From Hofstenia miamia (Eukaryota > Xenacoelomorpha > Acoela): 64,000 bases of DNA. Position numbers and translations under genes: made by a program. The stretch spans positions 2,000,645 to 2,064,644 of the forward strand of contig SCFE01000005.1 of assembly GCA_004352715.1 (NCBI GenBank), given 5' to 3'. This document shows, piece after piece, positions 56,640 through 64,000 of the stretch (position 1 is the stretch's first letter; the number at the start of each line of letters is the position of its first letter). The notes beneath the pieces were generated by a model. It was not told the origin of the DNA. It did not search any database and saw only the letters and a list, made by a program, of their open reading frames with translations.

Positions 56640-59018
56640 GTGTGTTGTGTGTGTGCACTTTTTACAAAATTTACTGTTTTAAAAAAGAAATTGAGACTTG
56701 ACCAAATTAATATTACTAATATATGCATTGGAATTTGGTAATTAGGAGATAATATTTTGTATTTTAATCGGTAATGGGATGCATGGTCATGTTTTTGTGC
56801 GAAATTGAGTATTTTAAGGGACCAATTGGAAGTTTTAGACAGGAGGATGCGATGTTTTGAATTAATATTTGTAAAGAGGAATGAGCAATATTGAAAGTGT
56901 GAAAGGCAGAGTGCATTTATTAATTGTTTGTTGTACGTATTTGATATATATCTGAGATGATAAAGATACCTAACTCCAGAAGCCATTTTTTTTAATTTTA
57001 ACTATGAAGAATTGTCAACTTCAACACCTAAATAGTTAATAGATTCGCTTTGTTTATTGGTACATTATTTAATTTAAGTTCTATGTTTTTTGTGAGCTTT
57101 CTGTTTGTCTTAGGGGAGAATATTATAAATTGTGTTTTTCAATATTTATTTCAATTGATTATTTAAGAAATATTTTGTTAAATTTTCAATGTCATGTTGG
57201 AGATTTTTAGTTGTATAAAGGCATTTATATCAGTACTTATAAGACATGTACCATCTGCATATTGATAAATTTTACTGTCTTTTACCTTTTGAGTTATGTC
57301 ATTAACATGGATTGCAAATAGAATAGGTCCGAGAACTGTGCCCTGTGGAACCCCACGGTCCATCATAATATATTTTGATTTTTTACCATTAAGTATAACT
57401 CTTTGCTGTCGATTTTTAAGGAAAGTCATTTAGTTAACAGGTTTGTTATCAAAGTTATAATATATTAATTTGTCCCTTAATATGTCAAAATTCATTGAGT
57501 TAAAAGCTTTGCTCAAATCAAGGAGTGTAACACAACTACATTTGTTAGGGTTAAATTAGATTTTATTTGTTCTGATATTGATAAAATTGCATCTGGAGTG
57601 TATAACCATTACGAAAATCAAATTGTTTTTTGGAAAGAATATTTTCAGATATCAAATATGCATTTATTTGATTATTTAATAATTTTTCAAATAGTTTACT
57701 AAAGGGATGGCCAATGCAAATGGGTCTATAATTTTGTGCATTTAGATGGTCGTCTTTTTATATATAGGGCTTATGTCAGATTTCTTAAATATATCCAGGA
57801 ATTCATTATCAATAATGTATTGGTTAAATATAAATAGTAGATGTTCACTAAAGATATGAAAATGACGTTTAATAAAAAAAATTCGAAGATTATAGGATGC
57901 CGTTGATTTATTTGTGTCTAAAGAATATATTATGGTTTCTAGTTCATTTGCATTTATGAGTCTAAATGTTCTACTTAGGTGGTCTATTATTCTTTTTTCT
58001 CTGTTGTAGTTTGGTTATCAATACTTAATTCATTAATATCAGTTGAAATTCCTTTACTTTTTCCCAAAATTTTATGAATATATCGCCATTTTTCGTTTGT
58101 ATTACTTAGTTTATTGAAGAATCTTTTTTGTTTTAAGGCAGATTTTTATTTTTTAATTGCTTAATAATCCTCTTTGATTTTTCGTTGTTGTCGGTTCTGT
58201 TTGAGCGAGATCAAACAATTTTCTTTTAATACTTACTAGTTCATGTATATCACTATCGTTTGATAAAGCAAACTTGGGCGCTTTTAATTTTACTTTGCGG
58301 TACTTAATTGGTGCCGCTTTATTATATATAGTTAAAAGATATGTTTTTCAAAAAGTGTTTCCATTATTTTGTCTGAATAATTTAGATAATCTCTTGCATA
58401 AATTATTTTAAATTTATTGACTTTGGTAGTTATATTACTTATATATGTGCAAAGAGCATGGTCACTGAATCATTCAAACAGGAAGGTTTTAAAAACTAAG
58501 TCGGAATTCTAATTTACGTACCGGTTTTAAATATTTGGGAGCTAAAATCATGAGCCCGCCATCTTTACCTAATCGGTTTTTATGAAAATGTCATAATGTC
58601 GGTCAGGATTAAACAAATTAGGATCAGTGTTATGCTGTAGCCAAGTTTCCGTAATTTTAGAATATTGCGTTTTGTCTTATCTTATTTACTAAGTTTAGAA
58701 AATCATTTCCGTTTGAATTGAGGCTTCTAGCATTGATATAAACAAATTTACAGTTATTACAGTAGTTTTTTAGTTTATTTTTATTTGCGATTCTTCTAGA
58801 ATTGGTCCTGGGTTCAGTTTACCATCTCCTGAAAGAAGTAATCTTATGGAATAAAAATAGTTATTGAGGTGATTAAGAAGGGTACTGAATTTAACTGTAT
58901 ATGCATAATATGTTAAATGGGGATGTTTTGAAGCATGTGGATGCGGATTTATATAATATAAATCTAAATTTTGTAACATTACATAGATAAATAAATAATA
59001 TATAATAAAATTTACCAT
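56640..59018 (-). pseudogene. LINE ORF2 remnant (copy C): leader, 2A-like, endonuclease, RT
   Basis: An open leader from ATG 59016-59018 (MVNFIIYYLFIYVML...) ends LLLSGDGKLNPGP. Endonuclease pieces: TETWL, TDPNLFNPDRHYDIF. RT motif A is CVTLLDLSKAFNSMNFDIL (about 57535-57480; Asn replaces the second Asp of SKAFD). Motif B is MDRGVPQGTVLGPILFAIHV (about 57365-57305) and motif C is YQYADGTCLI (YADG replaces YADD), so the catalytic pair is broken. The thumb is MASGVRYLYHLR and SHFQYCSFLFTNINSKHRIL. Confidence 0.82.
58803..58826 (-). other. Degenerate 2A motif (D-G-K-L-N-P-G-P)
   Basis: NPGP and the leading Ser-Gly-Asp are kept, but the consensus (V/I)-E pair is Gly-Lys. In studied 2A peptides the D-x-E-x-NPGP core is needed, so this copy's motif is predicted to be inactive or weak. 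Confidence 0.8.
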
Positions 59019-59059
59019 TTTCTGTACATGTTCATAATAATTCAGATGAAGAAGGCGTC

Positions 59060-59950
59060 GGAAGAGGAGTTCGATGATTTGAAGAATTGGCAGCTTTTAG
59101 ATAGTTGACATTCGGAATTCGAAATGAAGAGTGAGAAATTAGGCGGGGCTGGAAGAATCCTTTTAAGACGAAAGTGATTTGAGCAACTCCTTGACGAGAT
59201 AGGTGGATTCCATCAAGGGGGAATAGGTTGGAGTTGATAAATCGTGGTGAATTCTGAAAGCTTTTGAAGACTGGAATAACATTGAATTTATTAGTAGAGC
59301 GACGTGATAAGGCTTCATTAAATCTAGTGATGACATGATTCTTCTATAGAGTAGAATGTTTACACACTGGAGTAATTTCTAGGAAATAGATTAACCGCGT
59401 AGTGAATTTTTGATGGATTAAAGATACAAGATGATTGATGTTCTGTTGAAATTGTTTGATGTCGGTAGATTTGAGTGCATCAATGAGGCTTGCATTTATG
59501 AAGACGGAGTTGATGTGCGTTCTAGGATAATTCTGGATCTTTTGAGAGACTTCATGAGAGTTGTGACCAGGAAATGAGTGAATTGTTATTGTTTGAAAAA
59601 AAGTTTGTGAGAACGGACATACTTCAAGATACTACTTCCAATGATGAGAGAGGTAGCTCCGGGCTTGATAGATTTTACAGATAAACGAGGCTTGAGATGA
59701 GTGTGTTGTTGACGAACATTTTGAGGTTGAGGCGAGCAGTTTTCTAGATAATATCGTCTGAAAGATCCATATCGATGAGAAGTTGAAGACTATCTGGAGT
59801 TGTTTACGTTAAGAGGAGTGTATGATGGAGTTTCTTCTAAAAATGGTAAATGAGCAGGACTAGTGGCCGAGGCTGATGTAGAACTGAGAAAGTTTTTGAA
59901 AAGGAGCTTTAGCGGCGTTTTCTTTATTAATACGAGAGAAGAGTTGATAA
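59060..59950 (-). pseudogene. LINE ORF1 remnant with SGNH-esterase-like domain (copy C)
   Basis: Minus strand, across frameshifts: FLEETPSYTPLNVNNS, SSTSHRYGSFRRYYLEN, LSVKSIKPGATSLIIGSSIL, a worn middle with NSVFINASLIDAL, and PLDGIHLSRQGVAQI followed by FQPRLISHSSFRIPNV. GSSIL is the serine block and DGIHL the Asp-His block. The serine block is closer to a classical G-x-S than in copy B. Confidence 0.68.
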
Positions 59951-59960
59951 AGCGGCGTTT

Positions 59961-62215
59961 TCTTTTTATCTTTTATAAAATCATTTGCCGCATCCAGGGA
60001 CGTAGCACCAGCAAGGAGCAAAAGCGATATTTTTTCTTCGCCACCAGCACAATGTTTTTTTGTAATTTTCCAATTTAAAAAATCTTAATTTAGAAACATG
60101 TACTATTTATGGACTATTTTGTTTTCTCTTTAATTTTTGGACATAGAATCTAATGAAAAATTTAATTCAAGAATTAAATGGAGTATTTTTACAAATACTG
60201 TTGGTTTTAATTCATTCTATGTGTTTGCATGTAAATAAAGTTAATTCTAAATATAATTCAAAAACGTAGCACCAACAGTTTCTTTTCAAATTTCAGTAGT
60301 AAAAAATCATGATTCAGAAAATAATTTTGAATTATTTTAAAAAATGTATCTCTATACTGATAGCAATTCTAAAGGCGTCAATAAATTACCCAAAAACATT
60401 GCAAAGTAAAGTATTAAGTAAGTCCCTGGGCTATGTTCTTTTTTTTGTTTAACAATTCTGATTTTAATATTTGTAACCCCTCAAGTTGAATTCAATTATA
60501 TGTATTCTAAGATTATGCAATATCTTTTGACTCTTTTTTTAATATCTTTAATTTTTCAGTTGAAATATTTCTCTAGTTAACCCAATCGAAAATTTCATAA
60601 AGGGGATTAATGTATTAATTTCTCACTATTTGTTGTTGATCGTTATTACTATTCGAATTAATAATCACATTCCACATACCATGCTTTTGTGTACTAAACT
60701 CCAATTTACAAGTTGTAGACAACAAATATGTGGAGTAATATAAAGTTAAAGAATAAATTTAAATCTCTTCAATTGTTTAATACTAATATTATTCCGATCT
60801 ATTCATAATAACTAATCAATAGTCATATTTACAGAAATTTGTAAATGATTTGTTGTAGTCCAAGTTATTACTTTTCTCTAATGTTCCATAATTAACACAT
60901 TTGTATGTTTTGTGTTATTTATAGAATGACGATATAGTATTGCACAAATTTCAATAATCAAAATATTTAGTAACTTAGGACTGATAACACAGGTCGACAG
61001 CGCTTTATTAACAGGGTGAAATTGGTTGTTTCTGGGTATTTTAAATATCCAGAACGAGATGGTTGCATGTATATTTGTGAAGGCTGAGGTAAGCTTTTTG
61101 AGAAATACTAATTCAGATATAATATAAATGCGAAAATTTGAGATTTGAAAGATATGTAAAAAATCGTTTAGTTTTACTGGAACACGAAATACTATTTGTG
61201 TCCTGAACACAGAGTAGCTATCTATTTTTTCGACTTATTCAGGATGCTTAGAGAGAACATTCCAAACACAATGGTGTGAACTTGAATGTAAAACGTTATT
61301 CAGATTCAGTGCACTACTAGGAATTTTGATAGTTCTAATAAGAATTACTGATATTCATTTAGTTAACAAATGTCACATATTTAAAACTAAATTATGCAAG
61401 TTTTATAAGACATTATAAAAATCAAAAACATTGACGACGTTAAACTTAAAATAATGATGATTGAAATAAATTTTATTTTACAGGGTGACTACAAGTCTTC
61501 TTTTATATAAATACTACAAAACATACTATCTTGGTTCAATTAAATTCCCGGTTTTTATTGAGTATTCAACGTAGTTTTTCCCTTGTTACTTTTGTCAAAA
61601 TTCATCTCCACAGCTTATAGCATGACTCGTAGATATAAATTTTTAGGCTTGCCTGTGTATGTAATGCTTACAATATTCGGTATATAGAGGCTATAAAAAT
61701 TGAAATTAAATATTTTCATAGTCCTCAATGTATCACAATGCCTCATTTTTCATTTTAACCTTGATTATTTTTTTAACCAATCTAGCTTGATTTTAATCTA
61801 AGCCCATACATATACATACAGCACATAACCCTACATATCAGCGAATTTCTGTTTCTTAGAATTTTCAATTTTTCACAAATTATCATTTTTAGTTTATTCA
61901 AATAACTATAGCCACTGCCACTATGACCCAAATTACTAACACCACTGTACCCAAAAATGCCATATCTCGTTCCAAACAATCACAATATTATTGGTTTCAA
62001 AAATTTATTTTTTGAATTTTTATATTTTGTTGGTTTTTTCTCAGAATCCTGAGCTTACCGGACAAATTAGTATAGCCATGGTGTTTTGAACATCTCATAT
62101 GTAGAAGCAGCATAGATAAGTTAATACAAAAATTAGCCTCTTGTAATTAGAGATTCGCAAACCATGTGCTTAATGTGTTTTCTAAAGTAGTGTTAAAGTG
62201 AATGAACTTTTATTT
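59961..62215. other. AT-rich stretch without a supported gene
   Basis: GACGTAGCACCAGCAAGG (59999-60016) and AACGTAGCACCAACAG (60263-60278) look like two copies of a short repeat. A 110-codon minus-strand frame at 60878-61210 has no recognisable content. Confidence 0.4.
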
Positions 62216-62340
62216 ATGAAAACTTACCCAAGTTTGATTTTCATATTTTGTACTTCGAGGTCGCTCTACAAGTCGGGCTATATTACATTGACTCATCCCC
62301 TCCAAATGTTTGGAGATAATCAACTCGCCGATGGCAAGAG
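62216..62340 (+). CDS. Candidate first coding exon ending in a strong splice donor
   Basis: ATG at 62216 opens 41 codons starting MKTYPSLIFIFCTSRS and ending QMFGDNQLADGKR, then AAGAG|GTAAGT at 62340/62341, a full-consensus donor. Beyond the donor the frame stops at once (TAA), as expected if this is an exon edge. No continuation exon could be assigned, and the peptide is not recognised. It may be chance. Confidence 0.25.
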
Positions 62341-63408
62341 GTAAGTACCAGGCATCATATGTGGAGAAGAGAGACTGGTATTAGACATTTTCAATATACA
62401 TAGACTGAAAAAAGCTTCAACAAATGAAATTTTTTAAAGATTCTCTGATTTGGTCTGAAGTGGCCGAATACATTTTTCCAAGAAATATTAGCTAACCCCA
62501 ATCATTGTAGCATTTCTCCTTGATATTTAATGTAAACAGTGATAATTATGTCTCAGCATTGATGAATTCCTCTTTCTGCAACACCAAATCTAATTTAAAA
62601 ATAAATTCTTGGAATCTATTTCTCAGAAATATTTATGGCAAATCATGGGTGGCTGAATTCTTTTTTCCAGTGCTGTATATGGAAGACCAAAATCAATATT
62701 TATTGAGGAGCCAGAAATATTTGTTGATTACGAGCTACAAAACAAATATTATTTCAAGTTACTGCCTTGGAAGATTAGCTAAAAAAATCCACCCGCAGTG
62801 TGCATGGGGCTTGCCTCCGCGGTCCACTTCTACATGTGCTCAGGAATAAAGATGCTTACTTCACGAAACAGTTGCAATTTGCCAATGTGATGAATATTTT
62901 AAACAAAATGTATGAAACGACCAGGAAAAGCTTAAATATTAGCTTCCACGGCTACAAATATTCGTTTCCACGAGATCTCGAGTATAGGTCACACGTTGTT
63001 TATCGGATAGATATCTGGAAAATTTGGCGGCCACTTCAGAATTTGAATGTCGTTTTCAGGCATTAAATATTGTTTCACTGGAGAGGATGAGGTACTTGGT
63101 TTATAAAACCGGAGAAAAGCTTATAAAATGACATGCAAAAATTAGGTTTTCAGATGATTCGTTGCGATATGCCACCTAATTCAAGCTTTCGCTTACGAAT
63201 TACAATCAAGATCGACTGAACATTTTGACTCTTACCAATTTCTTGTTTTCATGTAGCATGTAGTTATGTTCATAGTGGAATAGAATAAAATTGGAAGTGG
63301 TTCTAATGATATTTTTGCATAAATGCATTAATATTGTAAGCTGTGTTTCTATTATGGATTTGATGGTTTTGAAAATGTGCTCGAATACAATAAGCGTCTG
63401 TTGAAGTC
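62341..63408. other. Region following the candidate exon; no supported gene
   Basis: Overlapping plus-strand frames at 62520-62849 and 62800-63066 contain acceptor-like sites (for example TTTTTTCCAG at about 62670) but no domain. A GC-richer patch CCGCAGTGTGCATGGGGC is at 62793. Confidence 0.35.
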
Positions 63409-63411
63409 TAA

Positions 63412-63976
63412 AGGTGTGTTCCCACTATCGACTTTTATCATCTGTAGAGAAATCGGTGACAAGTCGATAGTCTGAACGCTATCTGCTTTTTTATCAGCTC
63501 ATAAAATACGATAGACTGCATGCTCCATCTGATTTTTAGGCAAAAACATCTAAATTACTGTCATCTGATAATTTATCATCTGATAAAAGTCGATTGTGGG
63601 AACGGTACTAAAACTAGTCAAACAGTTGAAGTAGGGAACAGACTCGTGAGACATCGATTATTAAACTTAAAATATTTCATCTTCAAAATTTGCAAACATT
63701 GTTTGTACTTTAATACAGACAAGACAATCATTGAACAGATGTTGTTATTTCTCTTACTGACAATCACAATATAATTGGAGTTGGGAAATCGTTTCCACTA
63801 TCGATTTTCTATCAGATAATAATTTATAATCTGATAAAAAACCAATAGTATGAACGGTATTCCAACTCCGCTTTTTCTGGTAAAAAATCAGATGATAAAA
63901 AATCGCCAATGTGAACAAAAATATTTGCATTTTCGACTAAAATCTGCTGATAAAAGTCGATACTGGGAACACACCT
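63412..63976. mobile_element. 565-bp TIR element with repeated subterminal blocks, TAA target duplication
   Basis: The left end AGGTGTGTTCCCACTATCGA continues CTTTTATC; the right end in reverse complement is AGGTGTGTTCCCAGTATCGA then CTTTTATC. TAA stands directly outside both ends (63409-63411 and 63977-63979), fitting a 3-bp duplication of the PIF/Harbinger TWA type. Inside, words like GATAAAAGTCGATTGTGGGAACGGTA recur, so the end sequence is repeated internally. No transposase. A plus-strand 84-codon frame inside is not recognised. Confidence 0.85.
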
Positions 63977-64000
63977 TAAGATGAAACTTGTTGGCTTAGG

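Larger units (their letters stand above)
56637..59960 (-). mobile_element. CR1-like LINE with SGNH ORF1 and mutated 2A (copy C)
   Basis: Reading leftward: ORF1 linker and SGNH domain (59950-59060), ORF2 leader (59018 onward), mutated 2A (58826-58803), endonuclease (about 58700-58500), RT (about 57530-57180) and thumb (56986-56640). The layout and residues match copy B throughout (leader MVNF-x-x-YYL-x-IY; thumb GVRYLYHLR and SKHRILL). The 3' end is cut at a microsatellite. Stops and frameshifts make it inactive. It retains parts copy B lost, notably RT motif A. Confidence 0.85.

Noticed and set aside
59863-60078. Plus-strand 71-codon frame
   Set aside because: It is antisense to LINE copy C's ORF1 and runs into repeat sequence.
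60983-61090. Plus-strand ACACAG|...GGCTGAG|GTAAGC exon-like segment
   Set aside because: The best frame has a stop codon just before the donor, and the content is not recognisable.
60878-61210. 110-codon minus-strand frame
   Set aside because: No domain, signal peptide or clear splice context; length is within reach of chance in AT-rich DNA.
62520-63066. Two overlapping plus-strand frames of 109 and 88 codons
   Set aside because: No recognisable content; they overlap in different frames without a splice model.
1-64000. Prokaryotic systems, CRISPR arrays, operons, integrons, rRNA
   Set aside because: No regularly spaced repeat-spacer pattern, ribosome-binding sites or dense gene packing; all signals are eukaryotic.

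Overview
This window is a piece of a eukaryotic, almost certainly invertebrate metazoan, nuclear genome. It is strongly AT-rich and full of (TA)n microsatellites. It holds many decayed non-LTR retrotransposons (LINEs) and DNA-transposon relics, a few sparse genes with splice-like boundaries, and eight runs of N (6277-6479, 7436-7522, 12422-13268, 16622-16642, 20948-21947, 23016-24015, 25094-26093, 48297-48412), three of them exactly 1000 N. No operons, ribosome-binding sites, CRISPR arrays or other prokaryotic features are visible. I cannot name the species.

Retroelements dominate. At 1-4041 two copies of a CR1-like LINE lie head to tail. The second encodes an SGNH-esterase-type ORF1 and an ORF2 that opens with a hydrophobic leader and an intact 2A ribosome-skipping motif (1485-1508), followed by endonuclease and reverse transcriptase and ending in a hairpin plus (TTA)n tail. 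A third copy, reverse-oriented and with a mutated 2A motif, lies at 56637-59960. A different LINE (coiled-coil plus RRM-like ORF1, then RT) lies at 11885-15456. Further LINE fragments are at 9.4-10.0 kb, 20.2-20.7 kb, 21.9-23.0 kb, 28.4-29.0 kb, 29.6-30.6 kb and 35.1-35.4 kb. All carry stops, frameshifts or truncations.

DNA transposon material includes a 2.75-kb terminal-inverted-repeat element with arms of an 11-bp minisatellite (5009-7758), a near-perfect 203-bp hairpin MITE (32088-32290) caught inside one of two tandem repeat units, three further TIR elements (41738-42123, 43261-44223, 63412-63976), two mariner/Tc1-type helix-turn-helix relics (26838-27090, 30576-31052), a BED zinc-finger exon (7987-8174) and a hAT dimerisation-domain relic (about 54165-54260).

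Probable host genes are few. They are a secreted cysteine-containing protein at 17243-17998, an exon at 18607-19787 ending in an FG-GAP-like Asp-rich loop (possibly the same gene), an intronless rhodopsin-type GPCR at 33324-34418 on the minus strand, a cysteine-rich terminal exon at 34862-35088 with a decayed paralogue at 33110-33255 on the other side of the GPCR, and a type II membrane protein at 42388-42987. The remaining long stretches are AT-rich intergenic sequence in which I can support nothing. Nothing seen amounts to a wholly new biological system. The most interesting items are the 2A/SGNH LINE family, the 11-bp-arm TIR element, the MITE with its natural empty site, and the paired cysteine-rich exons.
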